From Glandiceps talaboti (lineage: Eukaryota > Hemichordata > Enteropneusta > Spengelidae): DNA of 64,000 nucleotides. Shown piece by piece: positions 26,901-34,555 of this stretch. Under the pieces are notes generated by a model. The model ran no database searches and had not been told where the DNA came from. It saw only the letters and a program-made list of their open reading frames with translations. A program made the position numbers and the translations under genes. Position 1 is the stretch's first letter, and every line of letters begins with the position of its first letter. The DNA is taken from positions 10,103,540 through 10,167,539 of the forward strand of contig NC_135569.1 in NCBI RefSeq assembly GCF_964340395.1, written 5' to 3'.

Positions 26901-29613
26901 AACTACCAATATATCCACTTATATTTATAGCCTACTGACAAACATGTCTGTCAGTTGAAAGTAACTGAGCCACAAATTTAATACATTGTGGAATCATATT
27001 ACATAACAGTTCATATAATTTACTGTCATGTCAATTCTATAAATTATGTCTGCATGGTATGAAGTTAGTCTCAGATTCAGAATCAGATTCACATTGGAGG
27101 ACAATATGAGGCCAGTCTCATATTGAGCTTCAGGTTCAATCTCGCATTCAAAAAATCATAACACCAGAAGAAAGGAGTCAAACACAAAGTTATACCATAG
27201 AGACTATAGGAAATGTCCCAATTCACACCCATTGTGAAATATTACTTCTACAGACTTTTACATAAGACTTAAATCTTTTTAAACAGCTGAAATGCAGATT
27301 CCATCATTGGAATAGTGCGCCTACAAACAAACACATCAGCTGAACTTTGACCTCACACTAATGTCTTGGCACAAACTTTTATCTCTGATTTTCGGGTAAT
27401 TTCCTCCTTGCAAGCTGAGACATCCCCTCTCCCATCAAGTGTGTGTGAAGGGAACATTTCCTGAGGCCTGGTCATTATTATTTCTTGTTTGACTGCTTTT
27501 TTTGTGATTTTTCGATTATGAGACTAAACCAGAAGCTCAATATGAGACTGGCCTCATACAGTCCTCTAGTCTGGATGCCAACTGTGATAACTGTGGTCTA
27601 ACCACTGTGAGTGACGATATAAATCATAATGATACTGTATAGGAACTAGACTAATGGTCCTCCAATATGAATCTGATTCTGAATCTGAGACCAACTTTAT
27701 ATTCATGTGTGGTTGAACAATAGATTTCACTGCGAGACAAGTTTGCACTTTTTGTGCACAAGTTGTATCCTTATATGTACAGTATATCTGACTGTGTTTA
27801 GTATGTTTGAAATTAGTCTAGTACTATCCTTCCAGTAGATTTGATAACACGCTGGCAACCAGACTAGTTTGAAATAGAAACTCGTCTACTACTGGTAATA
27901 ACTTATCACTAATGTCCGACTTAATACAAAAAACCTAACGATCTAAATATTTAAAAAAATAATTTTATCAAATTTATAATGTTACAACTATTGTCTGAAA
28001 AACAAGTTTAACAAAGCTACAAGAATAAGCACACCAGGACCATGTCATATCAAAATAAACAGTATGTTCAGGCCTTTTCCATAACTCTGGATAATTTACA
28101 GATATATATCTATATTGTGATACTAAATATGTAACTTTTCATTTCCAGTCCAACCACATAAATATGGGTTTGTGTATGTTTGTATGGAGTGACATGAAAC
28201 ATTACTATCCTGTATCCAGCTCAGTTCTCTGGCAAAATTCACATACAAGGAAGCTGTTCATGAGGGGAGAATTCTGCTACAAGCTATAATGATCTGAACC
28301 ATATATGTAATTATAATATGGGTCAAATGTGAATCAGAAATTCTGGTATAATTTAATAGCGAGTTATGACCATCAATAAAAATAGCCAGTCTACCATGAC
28401 TGCACAGAGTAACAGTGACTAATGAACATGAGTGCACAGTAGAAGAGTGACTGGGAGCATTTTATCCTCATTTTTCTGTCTGTACACTATCCCCCCCACC
28501 CCCAACATTTATTCAAACTGGGAGACAAGAAACTGGTCCATATAGGAGAAAATGGAACATGCAACTAAACATCACATTATAAGATATTTTAAAATTGTTG
28601 ATGTTCCCTCTATCTTGTAATTTGTTTATTTACAATACATTTTACCATATCCAAACAATGGTGACTGCATTAGCATAAATTACTGAAAAAGTAAATATTG
28701 ATAAACATTGATGGCTGCTGTTATGCTAATGCATTTAAATCTGAGAGAGCGAGTGTCAGACAAGGTTAAATGTGTGTCATCTGTTCATTCTCTGATATTA
28801 CGAGGTCATTTTCCAATGACCTTTCACTACTAATACTATAGGTATTATACACTGCCTGTAGTCAAAATTCAGTGTTTCATTGAGATAACGAAACAAGGAA
28901 ACTCCCTCTTCCACAAAAGAAACTTGTATGCTTTGGAAAACCAAAACATTTCGTCTTTCATAATTCCAGAATCGATAGTGATTATAATATATCACGGTGA
29001 AAATTAAATGTACAATTTTTACTTCCACTGTACCACTTCCTTCGTATCCATATTACCTCTCATCTAGTCACGTAACACGTCCAAAGCTAACACACAAAGT
29101 TTTACATACGAATGAATGATAAAGATGAGACCCTTTTCAACGATTTCGTATTACGCACATCGCTCCAGATCACATAATGACTGGAAGTGACACACACATA
29201 ATATTACACAGTGTGTGACATAGCTCTAGATACATGGAGACACTTCATTCATTCATTTTATTTCGGTTAGAAATTCCCGACAGGGCCTCCTTTGGCCGAC
29301 GGATTACCACATTTGCCCTTCAACACACCCACTGTGCGAACCATTGGCAGGCCAACTTCACCGTGTTACTCCTTAATATTACTAGAACATTAACAGACCA
29401 ATGTATAGCCGACAACATTTCTTACAAAATAATAAGAATCTATTATCGTCGGAATAGAAGTGACGGATGCCCGCCCTGTACGCACCGATGATCACGATTG
29501 AAATCACAGCACTGTGTTGAAATCGTAAGGTTCCTCTTCAGTAATCACTTGTCTAATCAACAGAAAATATACATTTGATAATTATAGTGAGGCAAATGAA
29601 ATGGTACTTACAT
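3945..29613 (-). CDS. VAMP: Synaptobrevin/VAMP R-SNARE, whole spliced gene (6 exons)
   Basis: Vesicle-membrane R-SNARE that zippers with syntaxin and SNAP-25 type partners to drive membrane fusion. Exons in transcript order: to 29612, 15552-15499, 10550-10466, 9033-8955, 8334-8203, 3964-3945. All junctions keep phase and total 372 nt (123 residues plus stop; vertebrate VAMP2 is about 116). Residues 1-36 are Pro/Gln/Ala-rich. The SNARE motif follows ([30 protein letters not shown]) with the zero-layer Arg at 62, then [20 protein letters not shown] before the anchor at about 101-120. The Q82-F83 bond, which in vertebrate VAMP2 is cut by tetanus and type B botulinum neurotoxins, is present. The long first intron is in keeping with a regulated gene. 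Family assignment is certain; the 5' end and the last exon are inferred from splice sites. It belongs to the VAMP1/2/3 group and cannot be split further here. Confidence 0.93.
4330..4560. repeat. Degenerate tandem repeat, ~48-bp unit
   Basis: Four to five diverged units combine a tttgac start with ctccctagcatgca and a taatattctgat-like tail. Units vary in length. No function is evident. Confidence 0.6.
5561..5608. repeat. Perfect 13-bp inverted repeat (hairpin)
   Basis: tgatgtttaacat at 5561-5573 pairs exactly with atgttaaacatca at 5596-5608, with a 22-nt spacer that is itself partly palindromic (gatatatcaaatctgatat). Confidence 0.75.
8203..8334 (-). CDS. VAMP: VAMP coding exon 5 (SNARE end, linker, membrane anchor)
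   Basis: 132 nt, acceptor tcgtcaacag. It encodes [19 protein letters not shown], then KYWWKNLKM and the hydrophobic anchor [16 protein letters not shown]. The basic/WW juxtamembrane stretch is typical. The exon is taken to end before GTAAGTAT (phase 1). If that donor is not used, the frame runs on for [14 protein letters not shown] and stops in the intron, a possible alternative C-terminus. Confidence 0.92.
8766..8930. repeat. Three-copy minisatellite, 55-bp unit
   Basis: Three nearly identical copies contain agaaagttctttacttcag, tgttaagggttgtaatatct and aataatgtacaaata. Unit starts are at about 8766, 8821 and 8876. The array lies in VAMP intron 4 immediately past the exon 4 donor. Confidence 0.9.
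8955..9033 (-). CDS. VAMP: VAMP coding exon 4 (SNARE core with zero-layer Arg)
   Basis: 79 nt, acceptor cttgtag, donor gtaggg. It reads [17 protein letters not shown] then KLSELDDRA, essentially identical to the VAMP1/2/3 core. The Arg of LERDQ (residue 62) is the ionic zero layer that pairs with three Gln residues in the SNARE complex. A 55-bp tandem repeat ends about 25 nt past its donor. Confidence 0.97.
9034..10465 (-). other. VAMP intron 3
   Basis: It contains (GT)n tracts at about 9203-9239 and 9521-9563 with imperfect GT-rich sequence between and after, and a C-rich stretch near 10240-10270. The long reading frames over the GT tracts are repeat artefacts. Confidence 0.7.
9121..9563. 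repeat. (GT)n microsatellite cluster
   Basis: Two pure GT runs of about 37 and 43 bp sit at either end of the cluster, with imperfect GTAT/GTCT derivatives between 9130 and 9340. Confidence 0.9.
10466..10550 (-). CDS. VAMP: VAMP coding exon 3 (start of SNARE motif)
   Basis: 85 nt with acceptor gacatag and donor gtaagc. It encodes [18 protein letters not shown] followed by [10 protein letters not shown]. The second part is the invariant beginning of the VAMP SNARE helix ([16 protein letters not shown] in most animals). Phase is 2 in and 0 out. Confidence 0.95.
12280..12640. repeat. Dispersed repeat, copy A
   Basis: It shares a diverged but collinear sequence of more than 350 bp with 53060-53460, including ctacaattttcatcatgg, tgtcaatgtcgcac, gtgaacgtt, atttaggagg and tttattgagcttgtg. 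The terminal half is palindromic (tgtcgcac ... gtgtgacat), suggesting a non-autonomous DNA element. Confidence 0.7.
14132..14619. mobile_element. Foldback DNA element with target duplication
   Basis: A 470-bp element (14141-14610) with inverted arms of about 120-130 bp: cagtctgattaaaatccgat on the left and the reverse complement of cagtatgattaaaatccgat on the right. Arms continue through gtagtgtacac, ggctgttacgtttact and tctgacacaatacca. GTTTTAACT flanks both ends (14132-14140, 14611-14619), an 8-9-bp target duplication as in hAT elements. No coding capacity. Confidence 0.85.
15080..15350. repeat. Degenerate short-period tandem array (ggtgacaaa type)
   Basis: Many variants of gggtgacaaacagg, ggttgacaaac and ggtaacaa are spaced 12-25 bp apart, in VAMP intron 2 about 150 bp past the exon 2 donor. 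Confidence 0.75.
15499..15552 (-). CDS. VAMP: VAMP coding exon 2 (Pro/Gln-rich N-terminus)
   Basis: 54 nt with acceptor ttttttttacag and donor gtaaaac. After the G completing the start codon it reads [17 protein letters not shown] and ends AG, which combines with the next exon's G to give Arg. The low-complexity Pro/Gln/Ala composition is usual for the disordered VAMP N-terminus. It precedes the next exon, [18 protein letters not shown], without a frame break. Confidence 0.8.
   Translation of the reverse strand, partial: GNSTTTTTTTTSCWATT
16080..16315. repeat. Minisatellite, 74-78-bp unit, three copies
   Basis: Units contain catgtcacaacaatagtt, ttgtgtctatcttagtaa and ttgccagagtagtatatc. The same repeat occurs as four units at 50700-50950 in a GIGYF intron. 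Confidence 0.9.
16749..16878. mobile_element. Short foldback MITE
   Basis: About 130 bp with inverted arms of roughly 45 nt: ttactccccaatatttg, attcggccggaaaatactc and gtgac on the left, mirrored by ttttccctggctgaacg and acattggagaataac on the right. It is related to 22040-22203. Confidence 0.75.
17342..17680. repeat. Dispersed inverted pair around a ccaagatgca motif
   Basis: ccggttccaagatgcactgc near 17357 is inverted relative to gcgcaatgcatcttggaac near 17642. A third related copy, tgcatcttggaaccggaaaa, lies near 35350. It probably represents a further foldback family, with limits unclear. Confidence 0.45.
19270..19382. repeat. Two-copy tandem duplication, ~59-bp period
   Basis: ctgtgaatatttcaatttag followed by tgtgtactctgcaacaaaac occurs twice in succession, nearly identical, within VAMP intron 1. 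Confidence 0.9.
21300..21680. repeat. Four-copy minisatellite, 97-bp unit
   Basis: Near-identical units contain ttaccatggtaaca, aatttcccaactttaccctt and aacctttcatgacttact. The period is 97, 97 and 99 bp. High identity implies recent expansion. Confidence 0.93.
21815..21914. repeat. (GT)n microsatellite, ~95 bp
   Basis: A long GT tract, almost uninterrupted. Overlapping reading frames of poly-Cys-Val or poly-Thr-His type are artefacts of it. Confidence 0.97.
22040..22203. mobile_element. Short foldback MITE, same family as 16749
   Basis: The left arm has ttattcctcaatatttttct and cgttcagctgagg; the right arm has ttctggctgaatgaagag and aaatattgggacataat. An internal direct repeat, atatttttcttc...ttcagctgag, is duplicated at the left end. 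Confidence 0.7.
22560..22857. mobile_element. MITE-like element with CAGGGCTTGAAATTAAC ends
   Basis: It starts cagggcttgaaattaac and ends gttaatttcgagccctg, a 17-bp near-perfect inverted repeat around 298 bp. The interior has repeated ctaccaatt/gtagccc motifs. No clear target duplication. Related ends occur at about 6231 (cagggctaaaatttaact) and 12970 (agggctcaaaattgg). Confidence 0.7.
23611..23902. repeat. Compound microsatellite (CA, CATG, CAGA, CAGC)
   Basis: Adjacent tracts of acacac, catgcatg, agacagac and agccagcc, grading back to acac. Long frames on both strands are artefacts of the repeat. Confidence 0.97.
24905..24950. repeat. Dispersed repeat fragment (cagccctatcaggctt type)
   Basis: ttcagccctatcaggcttct then taaccatg recurs with changes at 26395-26430 and 32925-32962 (ttcagccctatcagacctct then aaaccatg). 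It marks a further interspersed family of unknown limits. Confidence 0.55.
25525..25925. mobile_element. Foldback element, diverged copy
   Basis: It starts cagtgattgcaatc and ends aagcactg, with inner sequence shared with 38841-39235 (tcaatatgttgcagtact, gtacaaaatttagttagggt, atgtgtagacaatgttgtga). Arms are weaker than in the other copy. Confidence 0.6.
25955..26090. repeat. Short tandem repeat of cacagtggtcaccctatg
   Basis: Three units of ccacagtggt-accctat followed by atttcacctca, spaced about 30-60 bp, with diverged flanks. Confidence 0.7.
27063..27698. mobile_element. Foldback element with near-identical arms
   Basis: Left gtctcagattcagaatcaga followed by ttcacattggaggac mirrors right gtcctccaatatgaatctga followed by ttctgaatctgagac. 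A second inner segment, tgaggccagtctcatattga, is mirrored by tcaatatgagactggcctca. About 635 bp overall with no coding capacity. Confidence 0.75.
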
Positions 29614-29700
29614 TGTGTTGTTGTATTTGTATAATTATTGTGCTAACAAGCTGTCCCAGTATTTCTCCCACTCGACCAAAATGGCTGAAGTCTTACGATG
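29612..29700 (-). other. VAMP: VAMP exon 1: 5' UTR plus first two bases of the split ATG
   Basis: On the minus strand the exon ends ...AACACAAT followed by a strong donor GTAAGTACC. Its last two bases, AT, join the first base of the next exon, G, to make ATG followed by GCA ACT CAA. An in-frame TAA lies eight codons upstream, so the reading frame cannot extend further 5'. The 5' boundary (transcription start) is not visible; 29700 is a nominal limit. The inference rests on phase and donor quality, without transcript support. Confidence 0.65.
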
Positions 29701-29790
29701 ATGTCAACATCCGGGACTCGTGTGATGTCATATGTTTCATGTTGATGAGGGCGCACTGTCAACCCAGAATAAGTTCTGGTTTGGCGATCG
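29612..29790 (-). promoter_or_regulatory. Probable VAMP promoter-proximal region
   Basis: Sequence at and upstream of exon 1 is less repetitive and contains several CpGs. On the minus strand agccattttggt (29676-29687) resembles a YY1 site, which often lies at or just downstream of start sites of TATA-less genes. No TATA box or neuronal RE1 element was recognised. Inferred only. Confidence 0.3.
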
Positions 29791-30539
29791 ATTATGAGTA
29801 TCCGGTATCAATCGTTTTTCGATAGACCGGAAATGAAATATTTCAGTGGTTATATGCTCAATAGTTTTCCTGGGTCAACGCCAAAATGAGCTGATAAAAA
29901 TTACATTTTAACGAACCGTCACGTTGGCACAGGGAAATGAAGAGACGAGTCCCTTGCAAGAGTTAAAGTTTTCATAGTCTCGGGTACGGGTCAAAACTAA
30001 ATTTTCTAATGTGCTTTTAGTTTTTTATTCACTTTAATTTTATTCAAATAAAGAATAAAAAAGTCGAGCCTACTAGATGCACCAGCGTGTAATCAATTTA
30101 TCAGACTTTAACTTGGCGCATTTATAATCAACATATTGTTGTTTTTCTTCGAATTCTATATCATCATCTTCGCCGCTGATGTGACACAAACATTTCCCAG
30201 AACGAGTAAACAACAAGACACATAGCTCATCGATATTTTAGTGGCAGAGTAGTTCTGGTCAAACAAAATAAATGCCTTACCTTTCAGGAACATATAGGGT
30301 CAGTATTAAAACGTTTCTCGCAATATTCGTGAGTGGGAGGGGGGGGGTGACACATCTACCATAATGCATTTGTGTTATCGCATTCTAATTTATCTAGATA
30401 CTTTTCACGCCATTTTCGAAATCATCAGCAAGAAAAAGCTAGGTATGGTCGGGAAGCTGGTATGGTGTCGGTATGTAATTGGGGTTTGCAGTGATATTTC
30501 ATCTAAAAAAAGAATTATGTTATCATTACGTGATTTTAA

Positions 30540-30850
30540 ATATTGATATCAAGATTAATGCAAATTCAACTAATTCTTACACAAGTCTTTTACATTCATA
30601 CAATTTAGAAGGGTCAATGACGTCACAAGCGCCACGACTGACCACCTGCTTACAAACATAACTGATTATTATTTAGAATGTGGTTGCATTGAAACTGATA
30701 TAACCGATCACCTATCAACATTTGTAACTGTCAAAAATATTAGGCATTTTTTAGTCAAAACATCTATTTACCATGATTTTAATTTCTCCCACTACAATCG
30801 TGCATCTTTTCTTGCTGATATGATCTGAGTGACGTCATCTGACAGTCTAC
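30540..30850 (+). pseudogene. Decayed non-LTR retrotransposon endonuclease fragment
   Basis: One frame gives NSYTSLLHSYNLEGS and then TSQAPRLTTCL, resembling the LINE endonuclease tail (SLLHSYNL, PTRVT, TCLDN). A neighbouring frame then gives ETDITDHLSTFV, which matches the ISDHLPVF-type catalytic end of CR1/Jockey/L2-like AP-endonuclease domains. Frameshifts and stops break it, so it is inactive. Assignment is by motif only. Confidence 0.5.
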
Positions 30851-31275
30851 AAGAGCTTATACCTAAATGAGACCAAAAGGTTATTATGTGATAAATTCCT
30901 ATTAAAGTATAGTCGCAAAGCTACAAGGCTAAGTGCGATCCCAGTTAATACGAAAATGCGTCGGAAATCGTCTTTACATAAACCCTAGTTGGCAAGGAGA
31001 GTTCTCGTTACACTCTCTGTGTTGCAAAAACAAAACGGTCGCCAAGGTCAAGGTCAAGGAAAAATGATTTACACAAGAATACTAAAAAAAATACAGAAAC
31101 ATGTTTACATGTGTCATGAGAGCTACTAAGAAACGTCACTTCTACCATACACATTCACTTCTGCAGTGGGCAATTCTTCTATAAACGTGGAAAGTAATAC
31201 AGTTAATGAAATTTTACCAGAACACGACGTACACCTAACAAGTTACATTTGCTAGACAAGGATGAGATCGAGACA

Positions 31276-31356
31276 AACACTACACTATCACTACACTATC
31301 ACTACACTACACTACACTACACTACACTACACTACACTACACTACACTACACTACA
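31276..31356. repeat. (ACTAC)n microsatellite
   Basis: About 12 near-perfect pentamers of actac, preceded by two longer actatcact variants. Confidence 0.95.
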
Positions 31357-33699
31357 CGAAAAGTCTACTTTACCCACCTTTACCCAACCTTTACTCTACC
31401 TACTGTGCTGTGACCCACCTAACTACCATCTCTGTCCAGGGGTAGTGTGAGACGCATTACTAGTTTTGACTATCTACGTAGCCCCCCCCCCCCCCCGAGA
31501 TCACCAAGGGTAAATTTAGACAAAGGTGGAACTTTGTCTCATACTCAGCATATTTGTAATTGACAAATTACACATCTCTGCTCTGTTCACCTTTACCCCA
31601 GGTGGAAGACTTTTCGTGTTACAGTAGTGAAAATAGCTGACACATTTTGTGAGTATTTCATAATAGTATTGAGATAACATTTCAAAGAAATACACCACAT
31701 GTGTAACGTACCTTGGGATAATTTTCCCCAATCTAGGTCGTGAACTACTATGTCGACAGTACTGGGTGTACAGCATTTTGTAGCTGATATTTTTTTGGAC
31801 TTTTTGCTTTACTTTCTTGGTTTCAGATTGAACAATAGTAATAAAGTCTAGATCTAGCCCTACTTGCAGACAGTGCATGGGTCTAGATTACTGACATGAC
31901 CCTCAACATCAAAGGAGAAGGAAGGGACAACTTTATAATACTACGTATGCAAGTAGGGCTAGTCCAGGTCAAGTATTTTGTATGCAATATTTCCTTAGTA
32001 CTTTCACAGCAGTTCCAAAAACACATTTTCTTTGTAAATATAATGCTATAATACCTTGGCTCTGTAGCAATGTCACATATGTTGCTTTTGTAGTCAACTT
32101 GCCTTTATTGTAAATGTCGACGTTATGGAATGTATATATGCGTTCTTTAATTAACCACTATTCATTCTATATATCTCCATTCCATTTAGCCTGCCCTCAC
32201 ACGACGACATAATGCCATTATCCTGAAAATCATCGGTTATCGGTTGATAAGAAACTTCCTTTTATACCAGCCACTTTGGAGAAGATATAAGTTCTAACAT
32301 GACAATGAACACATATCATTTGGCTGTAAGACCCCCCCCCCCCCTTCCCCAGTTATTTTCTCCTTACACGTCGAGGAGCAATGGAAAATCCACACTGAAA
32401 CTTGATGGTAAAATGGAATTTTTAAACCCAATGTTATTTTTATGATTTGAACCAATTTTTTATGTATAACCCCATAAAATAGTAGCATGAATAAAGATAT
32501 CAAATGTTGATAGTTGCAATAATGTTGGGGAAAAGTATAGTTGCCTGTTTACTTTACCAAAGATTGCCACTGAGGGCGCTAGCCAGACTTTACAGACAGT
32601 ACTCTTCATTTGTCAACCTCGAAGAAAAATGCAAGATCCATCACAAGACTAGTTGAGACAAAAGACTTGCATGGTCATATCCTCATCCAACCAAAGCAGT
32701 GTACACTTATGGGCATGCTAATAATTGACAAAAATTATTTTGAAAACTGAGATAAACATTACACACAGGTACGCACACACACACAGACAGACAGACAGAC
32801 ACAGACACAGGACTTGAGGGACATCGTGGAGGGCAAGCCATAGCAGTACAACCAATGTGTTTAAATGGACTTCGAAAACAAATGGATTCAGAATTATTGT
32901 TACCTGTTGGGGATATTGTTACCTGTTGTTCAGCCCTATCAGACCTCTAAACCATGACTGTACTAAACTGCCACATATCCTGCACAGTGCAACCAGATTG
33001 GGTTGCAGCCAATCAAATATCGTTATGCTGTAAAGGTGTCAAAATGACCATGACACCATCCTTTCTATGCTGATTTATGAGACCAACCACGTCAAGAACA
33101 AATGGCATGTTTGGCAAATCAAGTATATTTGTACAAACAATTGACAAGCATCACCATAAAAACAATTATTCGTATCACCAAAAGCAAAAACTCTTCTGCC
33201 CATTCGAATCTACATAATGACTTCTGTTTGAACTTCTAATCACAAGTTCGAGGTGGGCCCAACTCTTCTGGTGTTGCAGGTACAGATTCACAGAGTAGGA
33301 CACAGACATGAAAACTCTACACACATGTGAAATTTTTATATCTTTTAATGTTGTTTTTTCAGTATTTACATTAATGTCAATATCTCACGTAGTTTTGAGT
33401 CCAACATTTCTAAATAATATTTTTCATTATTATAATTATTTGAAGGGGCCAGAAATCAGCAACAAACCAATGCAAAATTGATACCAGTCTTCACGGTTTG
33501 ATTGACTTGTAATATTAATTACTTGCTGGTAATGTCTGCTACCAACGAAAGCTTTAATTGTCTCAAAACAAACAGAATGTTTGTCCCCATGAATCAGGTT
33601 TATAAAAGCCTGATGAGGCCATTACTGAGTTCATATATGTGCCAACAACTTAACAATACTGATGTGTTGGTGTGTTCCAACATCAGTAAATAAATCTTG

Positions 33700-33818
33700 T
33701 TCTCTTTTTTTTGTTTCTTTTTTTTTATAGAAAAACTTTTTTTATTATCATACTGTTTTTATTATATGATATACATTCTTTTCATTTCTCATTTTCATCA
33801 TCGCTCATTGTTGCTCAC

Positions 33819-33858
<40 letters not shown>

Positions 33859-34366
33859 GTACACGCACACTTCTCTCTCTTGCGCACACTTCCTCTCTCT
33901 CTCTCCCTCCGCGCTCTCTCTCTCTCTTTCTCTCTCTCCCTCCCTCCCTCCCTCTCTCCCTCTCTCTCTCACTCTCTCAGTAGATTTCCAATGATTGATT
34001 AAAACTGCTCCAAAGTTATTCACAACAGCATGCTGACTTTTAAATGTTCTTGTCATCATCATCATCGTCATCATCATATCACATTCACAATACAAAGAAT
34101 GTGAGACTTGACCATAGAAAATAGTAACACCTCAGTAATGAAAATACTATGGAAGTTTAACAAAAGTTCCATTGACACATATATCAACCCACAGTTTACT
34201 AAATGCCTCCAGGAGAACAACAACAATGTCCCCAAAACATTTTTTTTTGTAGCAAATTTGCCTGAAAATCAGCACCAATGAAGAAGGGGAAGCAGACACC
34301 TCGCAGGCTTCTCTTAGCAGTTTATACGTAGGACTGTACATATATTTGAAATGACAAAACCATCAT
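33700..34366 (-). other. GIGYF: Candidate GIGYF 3' UTR
   Basis: Downstream of the stop codon the sequence is non-coding. Minus-strand AATAAA motifs (plus-strand tttatt near 33740 and 33759) could be polyadenylation signals. The stretch includes a CT/CA microsatellite at 33818-33980. The end point is uncertain. Confidence 0.3.
33818..33980. repeat. (CT)n/(CA)n compound microsatellite
   Basis: Tracts of ctctct, acacac and ccctcc follow one another, giving poly-Ser-Leu or Arg-Glu frames that are not real genes. Confidence 0.95.
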
Positions 34367-34555
34367 TCAATCATTATAGGGTCCGTCTATTTCTCCTGCG
34401 TTGAATCTATCAGCAGCGGCATTGACACTAAATCCAAGAATTTGTGGGTCAACTTTCTGCATACGGTTCTTCTTCTTCTTTGCACCTTTTCGCCTGGCGT
34501 CTTCCTCCCATTCATTTTGCACATCAACAGGCATTTCATCGTAGCTGATGTGTTC
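34367..34555 (-). CDS. GIGYF: GIGYF coding exon 22 (C-terminus and stop)
   Basis: 189 nt including TGA, acceptor gacacttcacag. VQNEWEEDARRKGAKKKKNR then VDPQILGFSVNAAADRFNAG and EIDGPYND, matching human DPSLLGFSVNASSERLNMGEIETLDDY. It joins exon 21 in phase 0 across a 6.2-kb intron. The basic KKKK stretch is conserved. Confidence 0.96.
   Translation of the reverse strand, partial: EHISYDEMPVDVQNEWEEDARRKGAKKKKNRMQKVDPQILGFSVNAAADRFNAGEIDGPYND

Larger units (their letters stand above)
15553..29611 (-). other. VAMP intron 1 (14 kb)
   Basis: It separates the two bases AT of the start codon from its G. The interval is filled with dispersed and tandem repeats listed separately, several long microsatellites and poly-G/C runs. 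I see no conserved protein segment on either strand; all reading frames are short or repeat-driven. Confidence 0.6.
29791..33700. other. Intergenic region between GIGYF 3' end and VAMP 5' end
   Basis: It contains a decayed LINE fragment (30540-30850), a CTACA repeat (31276-31356), poly-C runs near 31481-31497 and 32331-32344, and a short CA/CAGA tract near 32775-32812. No gene was recognised. The limits of both flanking transcripts are uncertain. Confidence 0.5.

Noticed and set aside
29234-29491. 85-residue plus-strand frame near the VAMP 5' end
   Set aside because: Not recognisable, no supporting splice sites or conserved motif; probably chance in slightly GC-richer promoter-side sequence.
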